DNA of 64,000 nt from Paracentrotus lividus (GCA_940671915.1 CALNVZ010000641.1:7280288-7344287), one strand, 5' to 3'; counted from the first letter of the stretch, positions 24,480 through 37,874 are shown. Notes: generated by a model not told the origin, from the letters alone. Made by a program: numbers and translations.

Positions 24480-25291
24480 GCTTTAGGACTCGTTGACAAA
24501 GGTAGTCCCAAATCGAAAATTCTTCTTCCATCGAAAATGAATTTTAAAGAAAGAGGACTCAATATTTGGATTGGTCCGTCTTGGAAGTGACGGCGATTCC
24601 TACAGCGGTTGAGTTGACCCGGATGGTGCGGCTGAGAACGAATACCGCATATAGGTCCATGCGACACTCCTTTTCACAAATATCGTATTTTGGTTGTCAT
24701 GTATACATTGCGAATCATTATTTTATCTTGTCATGAAATTATTAATTTTATTTCGATAGGAGCCCCTTTCAGGGTGTGAAGTTTTTTGTATAACCTTACA
24801 TCTTTTTTCTTTTAATGTGCTTTATGGGGCCTAGTTCTCTGAATAGATTGAAAGTTGGAAAGCACACACACACACAAAAAAAAAGGAGTGAAATTCCACC
24901 CAAAAAGAGTTAATAACAACCTTTTTCGGGTTAGAAGAAAAGAAAGAGTGGTAACGAGATTGATATAAGATAAACACAGTTGGAAATCGTGCATATTATC
25001 AATTCAAGCGCACTCCACAACAGATAATTCTTGATCATGCCCATATTATGTTTAGGCCTACGTAAAAGTATGTCCACTCCTGAAAAAATGGATATGCTAG
25101 CCTGCACATCACTGAGAGGAAAGAGGACTCATTCTGTCTCCGACTGAAACGGCTGAACTGAAAACTCATTAAAACATGATTAATTTACCACTCAATTTAG
25201 AGTGAAAGTTCATTCATAAACTCTAAATACAGAGTGGTAAATCTTCTCAATCGCGTTTTTTGATAGTCATGATCTCAATATAGCACAGGGC
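24480..25291. other. Non-coding spacer between two MITE copies
   Basis: No exon supported. The frame on the minus strand near 24374-24667 overlaps MITE sequence and has no splice context. Confidence 0.4.
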
Positions 25292-25293
25292 TA

Positions 25294-25614
25294 CACTGTA
25301 AAAAATATTTTATTTTTACAGCAAATCTGCTGTCAGCAGAGTCGCCATAAAAATGTAATTTAAAAAAAACTTTTGTTGTAAATTTCTCCTGTAAATAATT
25401 ACATGAGAAATACAAAATATACATCAGGAGTAACACATTTGATCCATTTTAACCACATATATACGTAAGATTAGAACTTTAATGATTTTTTCCTTCTCCT
25501 TCTTTAATTATTAGAGGAGAAATTTACAACAAAACTGTTTTTTTTTTTTTAAATACATTTTTGTATGGCGACTCTGCTGGCATCACTTTTCTGTATTTTT
25601 TTTTTTTTACAGTG
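25294..25614. mobile_element. CACTGTAAAAAA MITE, copy 2 (321 bp)
   Basis: TA flanks (25292-25293 and 25615-25616), same ends, the same CAGCAGAGTCGCCAT block, and the same ACATCAGGAGTAACACATTT centre as copy 1. Orientation is the same. Confidence 0.9.
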
Positions 25615-25789
25615 TACGATTTGGTGCCATTTACCAATTGAGCCACACGCTATATAGAGTTAGTCTAGTTCTGGACCAAAAGAGTGGTGGTAGGTGAATG
25701 AGTGGGGTAAATGATTGTGTGGGGGAGAGTAGCCTGAGTGGGGAAACGCGCCATCTAGCGGATTATGAACACAAACTTCTAAAGAGTCC

Positions 25790-25950
25790 AGGGCCCCGTA
25801 ACACAAAGGTTTGCAATCAATCGCAAAATGGCAATAGCCAATCAAGATTGTTCTTACACACGCTTTTGGTTCAAAAGACTGACCAGCAACCAATCATAGT
25901 AGTTGTTTCAAAATGGCAATTGATCGCAAACCTTTGTGTTACGGGCCCCT
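25790..25950. mobile_element. MITE with AGGG(G)CCCGTAACACAAAGG ends
   Basis: 161 bp. Left AGGGCCCCGTAACACAAAGG and right reversed AGGGGCCCGTAACACAAAGG continue as TTTGC(A/G)ATCAAT and AATGGC. Flanks show no clear target duplication. The open frames on both strands across it are hairpin by-products. Confidence 0.8.
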
Positions 25951-27930
25951 GAACTAGACTATATAGAGTAGGAGCAAATGGCTACAATGAGGAGGGCAAT
26001 AGAGGAAACGCGGCTTACTGCATATATCATCACTTAGGAAGTAATAGTTTACAGATGAATCCAAGTGAGCAACGATGGGATCATGAGTAGGGATTGGGAA
26101 AGAGTTGTTACCATGGTTATTGGTTAGTGTCCAGAGGTAGGGAGTCTCTTTCTCGAGAAATTCTATTGGAGTTGTTCTGAAATATCATAATTGACCATTT
26201 CAATTCGGATGTAAATGGAGGAAATAATTATTTCACTTTATTACTTATGATATTAAAAGTGGTTAACAAAATTCATGAATAAAAGAACTAACTTAACTTA
26301 GTGTTCGCTTTTTTCATCTAACTATTCAAACGCACGTATCAAAAACTGCAGTTTGAAAGTAACATGCTTTTGCTAATTTTGTTGCCTCAAAATTTTTCGT
26401 CACTTTTGGGGAAAAGAATATTAACAGATGGCTTCGACTGAGAGAGTGATAGAATTATAACATAAGATATAGGTTTGAAAATCACTGGTATAAGCCCAGC
26501 TTTCAGATCTCTGATTTAATTTACTCCTTATTGTGTATCTTTATCGTCAAATCAAGCGAAATGGTTTCATAATCATCACTCGTGTGCGTCTTTTGGCCAC
26601 CATTGTCTATTATAAACTAGTGATGACACGTTAAATTAACTGTATAGTCTGTATTGTTCCTTATATGGAACATGAAGATCTTGGGTCATATCAACATCTT
26701 CAAAAAGCTTGCAACTAAACGTTATTTCATTACCCATGAGAACAGAAATGCTGAAAGACACAAGTTAGCAAGATGAGCCCAAATCCGTCACGGCTTACAG
26801 TGATTTAAAACCGAGTGAAAGAAGACCAGGCGCAGACGAGTGTTAGAGAGACTATCTCTGTTCAACTTCTGTTGTCAATTTGCAGAGGGATTCTGATATT
26901 ATAGGGATGATTAGGAATGGTGATCTACCGTGGGAACAACATTATGAGTACCATACTCTTATTTCTTTTTAGCAAAACTTTTTCACAAAGATAAACCGCA
27001 AAACTTTTGTCCCGCAAGCATGCACTTTCAACGATTTCTTATTTTTTATTTATTTATTCATTTTTACTTTTTGTCGTCTATAGACATGATAGGCGACCAT
27101 GAATAAGTTTAAAGAGCTTATTGGAAGTCGTTTTTGTTTAAATAAAGGGATGTTGTGATTCTTCTTCGTCATCACCGAATTGCATCGATCACTAATCTCA
27201 CTGTCAATTACCACTGCATGAAGCATTACATTACATTAAAAAATAGTAATTTGGGGATTGAAGCTAACATTCTGATATTCTTTTCTTTTTTGTGTGTGTC
27301 AATCTTTAAGGCCTCTATATATTTTATTGGTTAGAAGAGTGAAGGGAATAATTTCCAATTACAATCAAATATTTTCTCAAATTTAAACACCCTATTCCAC
27401 TTCTGAACATGCATGCATATAACGTTGTCAAACTAAAAAAAAACTTTCAATATACTAGTACACCAAAAGATGAAGCATTTGCGATTTATCTTTGAAGTTC
27501 AACACCAGTCAAGTGTTGTTTGCCTTGATATGACCCGGTAGGTCATGTTATATTTTCCTTTCATTCAGTTCCAATTCTGCTACCCACTTAGGACCACGTC
27601 AAAGTGTTACACACCTAGAGCAGTGTGGACAGAAGAGCCAGAATCGTCATGATAGAGGTAATAAGATCGGGTTAGATTCCACCGATGGGGGAGATATGAC
27701 TCACAGGAGAATATAAAAACTATATGAAGAGAAACACGAAACCCTGTTTTATAGCCCAATTTGTACAGACGCAAAGAGAAGATTCCACATTTCCTTAAGC
27801 AAAAATTGCTCTGCTTTAAATTCAATACCATAACATGCATAATTTTGAGCCTTTGCCACCCCTTCCGTGCGTGCTTGGGGTAAAAATGCGTTTACCCCCC
27901 CCCCACATTGTACTACACGATCGTGAAGAT
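25951..27930. other. Non-coding stretch
   Basis: No gene or element end was recognised. Confidence 0.4.
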
Positions 27931-27957
27931 TCATTTCTTATGTACACACAGATAAAT

Positions 27958-28100
27958 CTTTACAGAAGTCTAAAAGGTTTTGTAAAACAGGAACTCCATA
28001 ATTCTGATGTGAATTTTATCCAAACACATTCACACAGTATAGAATTGAATCACAATTACGGAGTTCCTATTTTACCAAACCTTTTTATAGTTTTGTAAAA
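27958..28100. mobile_element. Hairpin MITE, AAGTCTAAAAGGTTTTGTAAAA family, copy 1
   Basis: Left arm TTTACAGAAGTCTAAAAGGT, right arm reversed TTTACAAAACTATAAAAAGG, plus internal AGGAACTCC(A/G)TAATT pairing with AATTACGGAGTTCCT. Related to 30243-30391. Confidence 0.7.
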
Positions 28101-29185
28101 AAAATTCTCAATGTGTATAAAATGTTAACTCTGGTAATAGGAGATTTGAAAAGCACATACTGCCTATATCACATTGGCGTTCCCATATCATTAGACATTT
28201 TCATTATATTTCCAAACTTTATGTTTAACTACAAATTAATAAACTTGTTCAATTTTAGCTTGAACGGTATTGACCAAGATAAATATCTTCTTCGTTCTCC
28301 CATATCTCTGCAGTCTGTGTCAACAAAATTGTACAAGTGGAAAACATTTATTTATAGTATGAAGATTAATCACAACCTGGTATTGTTCGGTATTTTCATA
28401 AAGCAGGAAAATCAGACTTTATTCTGCAATTTTTTTTCCATCACATTTGGTGCTGTAATTTTTGAGATTATGACTAGTTTTCTACAATCTTTCGCATAAT
28501 GGCCATGAATTCAGCGCTCCAGAACAATAGAAGTGCGCAATATCGATTTGTTCCTCGTCGCACAAAATTAAGCATAACTTTTGTTTTACAAAAGCAAAAT
28601 ATACGGAACAAAGCGCATCAGCAAGGAAAATGTTTTGGCTTTAATTTGGTATCACATACACACATTATTTGAAAATATTTAACACCTAAACTATTTTTTC
28701 CCCGACTGTACCATTTTTTCCCCCACACAGGCTGTTTCCACTGAATCCCTAGTGGCGGAAGAATTCTGTCCATTCCACACAGTGTTGATCAAAGATGATA
28801 AAGGTTGATACAAGTGCTGGAAGCCTAGTCCAACCCCTGACAGATCCAACACCTAAATCAAACAGAACCCAATATTACGAATATATTCATAGGTGATCAT
28901 GTTGCGTACCAGCTATCATCACATCCACAGCCCGGTTGTGTTTGAATAGTGTGCGTTTTCTGTGATGCTATGTCGGGTATGTCGGCAAACTGTGAAATTG
29001 GATACATTCACCAGTCATATGAACACCAGACTAAACAATATAATGAATTATGACGAGCATTCTGTCATGTATGTGGGTTTGCTGGTGATACTAACGTCGC
29101 TAACTCAACAAAAACTTGTTCTTTGTAGTTAGTAAGACATCCTGCTTCAATTTTACCCTCTATTTTTCAATTTTATTTAATTTCT
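28101..29185. other. Non-coding stretch
   Basis: An AT-rich open frame of 128 codons at 28113-28499 has no splice context or recognisable motif and was not accepted. Confidence 0.4.
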
Positions 29186-29312
29186 AGGACATCCCATTTG
29201 ACAATTACCACCGGACAACTAACCCCACTAAAAATCTATCCCCTAACTCTACACCTAACCCTTACCCTTTTCTCGGGGGAATTAACAATATTGTCCACGG
29301 GGTAGTTGTCCT
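29186..29312. mobile_element. Short element with AGGACA(ACTACCCC) ends, copy 1
   Basis: The right end reversed reads AGGACAACTACCCCGTGGAC. The left end is AGGACATCCCATTTGACAAT and contains GGACAACTAACCCC. The centre is CCCTAACTC..CTAACCCTTACCC. A relative is at 34637-34760. Confidence 0.6.
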
Positions 29313-29639
29313 GTCAGCCATTTCCTCCAGATTCTTCGCAACTACATTATTTTCTGTTACTCTTTGTCATTCAATAACATGGAAAGCTTAAAAAGTCTGA
29401 TGCAAACCTAGATAACCAAATAATACCATACATATCTACTATCTTCTCCTTCCATGACTGAGGCAAAGTGAATATTCTTGGAATTTATTAGAGCCCTCTG
29501 AAATATGAAATCTCCCCTGGCTGTCGTAAAATCGAGAGCGAACAGGAAATATTTATATGGTCGCTAAACGATTGCACTATATGAATGAAGTTCAAGGTTC
29601 ATGCATGCTTGATGCGATATAGACATGCATCTGACCATG

Positions 29640-29880
29640 GGTATAGTATCCATGGAGCAATGGGTTCTGCTCGTTGTTCAGAAGGTTCGTTAGTCCGAAT
29701 ACGAAAAATTTCCTATGTTTGCAGTTTGGTTTGTCCAAAATGATATAAGGTACGTTTATCTGAACAATGAATGTTGATTAATAGTCCGAAAGTTAATTGG
29801 GGAAGTTTGGGGTACGGAAGTTCGATTCTCTGATAATGAAAAAGGGTTCTTGTATCCGAAAGGGAAACGAGGCTATGAAC
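29640..29880. repeat. Dispersed repeat with TTCGTTAGTCCGAA-type strings
   Basis: Contains AGAAGGTTCGTTAGTCCGAA, GTCCGAAAGTTA and GAAAAAGGGTTCTTGTATCCG. On the opposite strand 46610-46805 has CTTTCGGATTAACGAACCCT and AACGAACCTTCGAAG. Both look like one dispersed family; boundaries are not resolved. Confidence 0.45.
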
Positions 29881-30242
29881 AGAGCTCAATTTATAGCATC
29901 CTTCATTTGTTCAATTCAATAAAAAGAATCATACAGTGAGGATATTCATGTAATTATTTATTTCATTATAGTATAACCCCCCCCCCCCCTCTCTTCAAAC
30001 GAACGTCTGTTTTTCGTTGAAGGAGTAAAATCCTCTTAAATTCCTTGATATTTATTTAATAAAATACAAAGCTATCACATAGCCTAATTAGAACAATAGG
30101 CCTATATTTTTTCGATATATGAAATTAAAATTCATCTTCTTCACAACCTTCTTCATTTAAATTGAGGTGTGGACTTATAGAGATATATGAACATCATTTT
30201 CTCTAAATAACAATACACCATGTATGTACACTGAGATAAATC

Positions 30243-30391
30243 TTTACAAATGACTAAAAGGTTTTGTAGAGTAGGAACTCCATAAATTCTATCCATATAC
30301 GTTCAGCATGTTCACACATTCTAGAATTGACATCAGAATTATAAAGTAGGCCTACTTGTTTTTACAAAACCTTTTACTAGACTTTTGTAAA
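30243..30391. mobile_element. Hairpin MITE, AAGTCTAAAAGGTTTTGTAAAA family, copy 2
   Basis: Left arm TTTACAAATGACTAAAAGGT; right arm reversed TTTACAAAAGTCTAGTAAAA then GGTTTTGTAAAAACAAG. It shares GTAGGAACTCCATAA with copy 1. Followed by an (AAAT)n run to about 30430. Confidence 0.7.
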
Positions 30392-30431
30392 AAAATAAAA
30401 ATAAATAAATAAATAAATAAAAATAAACAAA

Positions 30432-32180
30432 AATGAACAAAAAATTATCTCCGTGTTGAGCTCTAGTCTTTTCAGTCCAGTCACAATGGTCATCCCTAGT
30501 GAAACAAAATATGCCTTGTTTTTGAGACGCTTGCAATATATCCGACTTGAAGATTATCGTGACCTACATTTTCCCCATTTATTTACTATTTCCCAACAAA
30601 ATAGCTGGAGCAATTCGTCTTGGTATAAATCTCTGTAGATTACGACTTGTACTTCAAGTTCAGTTACAACTGTGAATGCCATGAAATCCCAACTCAGATA
30701 TTCCTGTGGTGAATGCATGTACCCCCCCCCCCCATCAAGTTCATATAAATAGTGAAGCGACCATTTGAAATCAAAATTAGCCAAATTATTATGTAAAATG
30801 TATAACTTATCATGATTATTTTCTTGTAAATACAATAAACCAGGAGCTGTCTACCATTATAATTTATGTAAACTTTATTTTTTTTCACTAATGGTTTTCA
30901 TTTCAAACTCTCTCTCTCTAAAAAACATTTTTTTTTTTTTGTTAAATAAAAAAAATAGAGTAACCTAAAATAATCAAATTATGTTTATCAATTTGTGTTT
31001 GTACGTTCACCATAACAAAGGGATATAAAGTTCAATATAAACATGTAAATAGGTAAAATGTTTCTGAGTGTGGTCCCCGAAAAATTATGAAATTCACGTA
31101 AATGATAATAATAAAGTGTGGATTCTGTTCAAATACAGAGAGCAGTGGTTTAATTTTCTTTTTTGAATGGTGGTTAACTCCTCGTTTTCGAGGATGTTCA
31201 GTTGTTTATAGAAATGACTAGCCTTTTTGCCTTGAAATAATGATACCTCCACGAATATAGTATTTAGTATCTTGCAAACCAGGAGTCAGCTAAAACAAAA
31301 AGAAAAAAACTCCATGGGTTCTTATCGAGTGGCATGCACCTGCTCCGAACATCACCGGGCCAGGGCAGGCGGACATCATGTTCTCTTATCGAAAGTGCCA
31401 ACAAAGCCCTGAGATCATCATGTGTTATAATGTTCAGATGTTGTGTTTTGTTTCTTTTGTATATTAGGCGATATTAAATGTGGAACATTGCGATAAGGTC
31501 AGGTATAATCGTCTCCTTCAATCTTTGTTGAGTCTCACGCGGATATATTTATGATAATTGAGATTTAAACCTCCGCATACTGCATTGATATAAAGTTGAT
31601 TAAAGGCTTTCATGGCACAGAGGCAATATTTTTTTTTCTTTTTTTCAAATCCTCTATAGCAGTGGCAGATCCAGGTGGGGCGCACAAATTGAGTATCACA
31701 ACAAATTATACATCTTAGAAATTTGCATTTTGCGCTCTTTCTACTTTCCAAATCCTGGTTCAGTCATTCTTGACAAGATAATACTTATTACTTTTGTATA
31801 TCAATAAAGTAAAGTAAGGCAAAGAATAATAATAAAAAAAATAAATAAATAAATAAATAAAAAAAAAGATCATTAGGGATAAAATATCATTATCTTAAAG
31901 CAGTGAAGTAAACAAAGCTTTCACCTCATGTTTTGATTTAGGATTGTAAATTTTCGAATTCTGTAGAAAATGTAAAATACCTTACGAACAAACAAAAATG
32001 AAATCCCCATTAAGAAAAATAGAGGGGGGAGTCAGCACATGAGCTTGTCATGTTCAAATATGGCCTAGTTGTTTTCATTGCGCAACTTTAAGCAGGTTTT
32101 TCATAGTCTTCTTCATGTCTTATGGTTTATTCAACCAATAATCTAACTGATATACATTATAGTCATTCTCGGTTCAAAAT
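30432..32180. other. Non-coding stretch
   Basis: No gene supported. GCAGTGGCAGATCCAGGTGG at 31660-31679 resembles one end of a hAT-like element. An (AAAT)n run lies at about 31828-31865. Confidence 0.4.
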
Positions 32181-32181
32181 T

Positions 32182-32317
32182 ATTCCAACATTATGAGAGC
32201 TGTATAAGTTAAGTTTCGCGGTAATTTAGTAGTGCTCCGACCTGATTCTTATTCCAACATTATGAGAGATGTAAGTTAAGTTTCGAGGTAATTTATTAGT
32301 GCTCCGACCTGATTCTT
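32182..32317 (+). repeat. Two-copy tandem duplication, 69 bp unit
   Basis: ATTCCAACATTATGAGAG followed by TAAGTTAAGTTTCG(C/A)GGTA and AGTGCTCCGACCTGATTCTT occurs twice, starting at 32182 and 32251. Few differences, so a recent duplication. Confidence 0.9.
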
Positions 32318-33603
32318 TCCTACATTTTAATCCATGCTTCAATCATTTGGAAAAGGGTTTATCAGTACTGAATTTTAAGAGTATTAACTATTTATTCATT
32401 ATTGTCATGCCGTATCCCAAAAGCAAAGGTATAGGCCCTAATACAATTCATGGTATTTGTAAAAGTATAGGCCTATTCAATTAAACTATCTGAAACGAAG
32501 TTTTAGTTTTTCTTTTGTTCTTTTTTCTTTCTATAACCTCTTAACACAATTCTAAAATAAGAGCCCCATCTCATGAGATCTATGTGAATAATATATCAAC
32601 TAATGACCGAGGGCGCTATGTGGGGCAACCCTGCCTCATGCTTTACTCGTGACGTCATTAGGTTGAAGGTTCAAACTTGAACATTGCAAACAAGGACTTT
32701 GTTCTTGAATAATGTTCAAATTGCCAAACAAATCCCTCACATTAGCTGCAACATGATCAATTTATAGCTATTTAAAATAATAATATTTTGTTTTCATTGA
32801 ATGTCTATGTATGTCATTTGGAAGGTCATAAACGGTACGCCTATACACCGTATAGCCTACAATGATTCTCTGATTCGAACTACAATCTTGAACATAATGA
32901 CTGCAAATATAGAAAATGTTCGTTTATCATTATTGTTCCCAATGGGGCTACAGTAAAATGTTGTATTTCAAATAAAATTGCATGCCCCTATGTCAAATGA
33001 TCAAATAATACACCTGCTGAATAATTACATCGTAATAATATATTGTTTCTCAGTATGTAATTGAACTACAATCATTGCCATTTTAACAAAAGTGATGCAG
33101 GACAGTGACCCATGGCATTAAATGGAAACAAAACGACTCGAAATATATAAAACAGGTCGAAATAATAAAAATAAGACATATGGAATCGATTTCCGCACCT
33201 CGAGTGTTATAGCAAAAATACCAAATAGATGAACAGACGGTTGCCATCAGACACGCGAAGACAGATTTAGCGAGACTTTATTTTGGGTACACACGAGTTT
33301 CACGCTTGCGGGACGAGCCAGTAATTACACGGCCATATCTCGGGGTAGTCGAGTGATGAGCATCCGTAGGGATTTACGGAGATAGTAACTCGATAGTATT
33401 GCCTCAGACGGATTATTTACAAGAAAAATCGGGGAAAATTGGTTACGTTGAGAACACCTTCGTTCTAATTTGATGATTAAACAATATCCAAGGCTAAATA
33501 CTGCCCTAATAGCGCGTTGGAGCCAAGTGCGCCATTTTAGAAATCAATCAATTATCAAAAAATATCTTACCCACGGATTCAGAATACAGAATTTGTTGTA
33601 AAT
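32318..33603. other. Non-coding stretch
   Basis: No exon or RNA recognised. Confidence 0.4.
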
Positions 33604-33776
33604 GAATGGCGGATCCAGAGTTTGAAAATAGGGGGCACAAACCCCGATAGTAGAGGGGCGCAAGGCGAATTTTCCGATTTTGACATGTAAGCATAATTAG
33701 GCCTATATAATCAATGATTGGTTTTCAAATTATTGGGAGGTGGCGTCCCCTGCACCCCCGATTGTATCCGCCACTG
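33604..33776. mobile_element. hAT-like MITE, TGGCGGATCC ends
   Basis: Left GAATGGCGGATCCAGAG and right reversed CAGTGGCGGATACAATC. Both continue into G-rich blocks with a GCGCAAGGCG-like centre. The CAGTGGCGGATCC end is characteristic of non-autonomous hAT elements. Flanks (TTGTAAAT / TAAATAAA) share TAAAT but no perfect 8 bp duplication. Confidence 0.7.
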
Positions 33777-34429
33777 TAAATAAATAATGATCATATTATT
33801 GAGTTGAAAATGCGTTGCAATGACTTATATTAAATTTCATTCCATATAGTATTTTTGTTTAATAATGTCCCTGTGACCTCAGAAACTATAATTTGATATT
33901 CACCCCCTTGTTGTTATTGACCCCGTAGTATAGTTGTTTGGAGGTTCGTAGAGATACTGGTATCATCAACAATAATTGGTTCATTATCATAAGTACACAT
34001 CCAGATACTAACCGTGTGTATACCATCATAACCATCATGGTAAAGTATCATGATGATAATCATGTACAATGAACCATTGGGAAGTGTGGATTATTATTGG
34101 GTTTCTGATCATGATATTCATTCTCATTCATTTCATGTCTTCGTCTTTTACGGTAGCCATAACAACGAGTGTTGCTCATTCAAGGGGGCCATACGTATAC
34201 AAAAAAAGTCGTGGGGCCTATACATGTTTATAATCACTATAGTACTATTATATCAAGGTAATGATCAAAGAACGTGAATTGAAAATAGGGCAAAGAAGAT
34301 ATTCCCAGTAAAGAACTATTATATAAAAGTCTTTTTTATTAATTAAAAATATGTATTCGAAATGGTCATTTCACTTCCATGTGTCAACTGGGTCTACGAC
34401 ATAACAACTATAAATTATGTTTGGAATCT

Positions 34430-34490
34430 GCGTCATGGGTCAGTGGTCTTAGACCCGAGAGGTCCCAGGTTCGAACCCCCGAGTCGATGC
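34430..34490 (+). mobile_element. tRNA-like sequence (SINE head or pseudo-tRNA)
   Basis: GGGTCAGTGGTCTTAGA resembles an A box and CCAGGTTCGAACCCCCGAGT contains a good B box (GGTTCGAACCC). The acceptor arms (GCGTCAT / GTCGATGC) pair poorly, so it is more likely a tRNA-derived SINE piece than a working tRNA. No SINE tail was delimited. Confidence 0.45.
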
Positions 34491-34636
34491 ACTCTTACCC
34501 ATTCATAAGGAATTAAATCATATTAAGATTTTCCTATGATAGAACATTTTGAATCAGTACATCAACCAGTATGTCTATAGCTTTAATATGTGATACAAAG
34601 GCATTGGTTCTTTGGAAGTCGAATAAAAAAGTTGTT

Positions 34637-34760
34637 GGACAACTACCGTCCCCCGACAACTACCCCCGCAAAACATCCCCTGCCAGAAAGTAACCTTCCT
34701 ACACTACACCAACCCTAACACTTTATTTCTGGAGATAATTGACAAAGGGGTAGTTATCCT
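34637..34760. mobile_element. Short element with GGACAACTACC ends, copy 2
   Basis: Left TGGACAACTACCGTCCCCCG and right reversed AGGATAACTACCCCTTTGTC. The centre has CACCAACCCTAACACT, echoing the (CTAACCC)-rich centre at 29186-29312. Confidence 0.6.
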
Positions 34761-35900
34761 GATACTTCTTTGATGTAACAATTTTTTTTTAGCCGTAGGT
34801 CACTTATATAATATTTACACTCATTTTTATTGCTTTCATGAGTCAGGTAAAATAAAACATTACTATTAACAGTTAAACGGCAAATTAAAACATTGAATGG
34901 AAGTCGGCCTAAAACATGAGGATAATTTCATATCCCAGAGCAGAGGTTATTATCCATTTAGCTGAGTCCATTCGAGATAAATTTTTAATATAATCGGATA
35001 TACTTGTCATGCCTCAGAGCACACAATAATTGACGAAAATGCTCAATTAATGCATGGACTACCTATATGGTTGCTTTTACGTTACACTCTATTTATTTCC
35101 AATGGACCTTCAAGTACTCAACGAAAATTTAAACAAAATGTGCATAATCTAGTTATAATCAAAATTATGTATCTGAGTGGATGCAAAATGGCAAGTTACA
35201 TTACAAGTTAAAATTTCATAAAAACGATGGAATGAGCCAAAAAAATGAAATATTGTACCTTCCCTTCCAGCCTCAATAAAACAAATAATAATGAACGTGA
35301 TATTTAAAAAAATATCTATAAATTTTCGTTGACTGCATAAAGGGCCCTTTTGTTCTCTCTTGGTATGAGGACCCGATGACATATCCCACAGCCGGGTCTT
35401 TAATTGGTTAATTATTGGACTGGATCAGACGCAGTATATATCCTCCGCAGAACATGAAAGATGGAGAGATGGTATGGTATGGTATACTATGGTTTTACTT
35501 TTCGTTTAAAAATAATACAAAACATAACACAGATACTTAAAATGATACGGAGGGAACACTCTATTCAGAACCATTAATACAATGGCTCTGTTCTTCCTAG
35601 GGATTCGCTAGGCCTATAGTTTGGGGAGCTCGACTTGATGACACTGCCATTCTATTATGTTCTGACTTATAGCAGTAAGCACAGTCACATTTCCCCTATG
35701 GTGAACGTACGGTGGCCGTACGGCGACAGGGCGGTTCGTTCTATAATACATGTAGCGTACATAATACATGTAACGGGTGTTTTCGACTCCCCGTATGCGC
35801 ACCGTAGTGGAACTGCGGCAACCAACGCACAATAATGGAGGATGGGTCAAGGAACAAAGCCCAAAACACCACCAAAATAAATGAATAGGCATATATGATG
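34761..35900. other. Non-coding stretch
   Basis: No gene supported. (TATGG)n at 35470-35487 and a doubled ATAATACATGTA at 35743 and 35761 are the only structures seen. Confidence 0.4.
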
Positions 35901-35912
35901 GGAAGGGAGAGG

Positions 35913-35943
<31 letters not shown>

Positions 35944-35953
35944 AGAGAGAAAG
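35901..35953. repeat. GA microsatellite
   Basis: Interrupted (GA)n. Confidence 0.9.
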
Positions 35954-36066
35954 ATGATAATAACCTAACATAAAGAAAGTCCATGCAGTTAACCCCATTG
36001 CGAGAATGTGTGTTTGATGAATAGTTATCGAGAAAAATCAGTCGATTGAACAAGAAAACCTTAATT

Positions 36067-36090
36067 CAGGGGGTTGTCGACAACCCCCTG
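36067..36090. repeat. Perfect 24 bp palindrome
   Basis: CAGGGGGTTGTC followed by its exact reverse complement GACAACCCCCTG, with no spacer. Symmetry does not extend beyond it. Confidence 0.95.
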
Positions 36091-36968
36091 CTTAATTCTA
36101 GTACATCAAATCTTCTCATATTTTTGACCAATACTTAAAGAGAGCTTAATATTAAAAGGAAAATGGAAATAAATAAACAGGAAAGATGATTTAGCACCGC
36201 ACCCCCCCCCCAAAAAAAAAGGGGGAGAGAAAGAGAGGAGGGGTGATGCGAGACTGAACTTTGTTTTCTAGTTGTTATGCAAGAGGTCAATCGCCTTTTA
36301 CACGTCTGTACTTTTGGGAAACGGAAATATCAAAATCACTCGGTAATTAAGTTAGATATAGAACGAAACATGGTAGCCATTTACCGACAATTCCCAAAAT
36401 ATCCGTTTTCCTTCTGATTTACGCAATCATTCTTCAAAGAGATGCCGATTCTGCCTGGCCACGTGTGTGCGGTTAAACGGCGGAAACACTTCAGAGTCTC
36501 GGTTACGTAATACAATCCTTAGGACAGACACAATCATGTGTTCGTAGTAAATAGTTGTATGGATTTAATATGGATATATAAAATATCATAATATAAATCA
36601 ATTTATCCACGGTTTATACATTTCTATTTATGTAATAATAAGAATAATGATAATAAGAATAGTAACTGCGAGTCTGCATGCAACCATATATGCATAAAAG
36701 TCCATAATCATGATAATGCAACTACTCAATTTGCCGAAGCCGTTAAAAATTTTGTTGGTTTTTACAGTTAAACAGATACATGTTTTTATTATTTAAAAAA
36801 GGAATATCCAAATGCAGGAAAAGAAATTAAAGAATAGATGATTTTAAATTAAGTATCAACAATGCTATGAAATAAAATATTGTTCTAATATTGAGCAAAG
36901 TTCGAAACGAGAGAGGAAGAGAGATATTTAGGAACGGAAGAAAAAAAAATCTTTAAAAATATGTTTTC

Positions 36969-37009
<41 letters not shown>

Positions 37010-37874
37010 ATCTGATGTTTCCCTATTGAACATTTTTTTTAAAATATATTCTCATTTATTTCAGGACTTGAAAAATTCTTATGCACAGCATTTCAAGTTT
37101 CAATTATATTTGGAAATGTTCTTTAGAACAAAACAAAACACAAAAAAGACAACGAATCTTGACTTGTAGACTAAACAAGCCAAAATGAACCAAATGAGAA
37201 CTGAACTTTTAAAAAATATATAAGATTGAAAAACAGAATGAATTAAACGTTTATTGAACATTTCAATATGTTCTCCTATTGACATTTTGTTTTTGGAAAG
37301 AATCTGTAGGCTTATCCTGTTATAAGAACTATTTTGTTCAATATCTTACAAAACCGACTGAAAATTACATTTCGCAGAATCGCAATAAATGTGTCAATTA
37401 GTATTATGCCTATAAGTCGATTTGGATTAGGTTTGAAAAACATGGATCAGTATAAACCTGCAAAGCACTTTCCTAAAGTTCAATCTCATTGGGTTGGGAT
37501 TATTTGGATATAAACACCTCAATAAATGACCCTGTTACACCCGTTAGACCAACTCCAAACCGACGCGAGACCAAAGAAATTATTACAATACAGCGAATGG
37601 AAAGTATAAGTGGTCGATTTAGAGTCGGAATGGGGTCGGCTGGGGCCGTGTGGTTGGGGTAGAGGGAGACGCCAGCTCGAAGGCAAGGCCGTCATAACGG
37701 AAACTGACAATTGCTGGGCCAGTTTCAATGCTTGCTTTTCCAACCATCATCCAATTCTTGATCTGAGTAATCACATTCCAATGTATATAGAAATCAGAAA
37801 GCATTACTTTGAAATAACCATTTCGAAGCCACTGAACTCATTGATAAGAAAATAAAATGAAGTGTCCCAGCTAG
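36091..37874. other. Non-coding stretch with CT microsatellite
   Basis: (CT)n lies at 36974-37004. Facing short frames around 37519-37855 have no splice or homology support. Confidence 0.45.

Noticed and set aside
28113..28499. 128-codon plus-strand frame
   Set aside because: AT-rich Phe/Ile/Leu composition with no motif and no splice-bounded neighbour.
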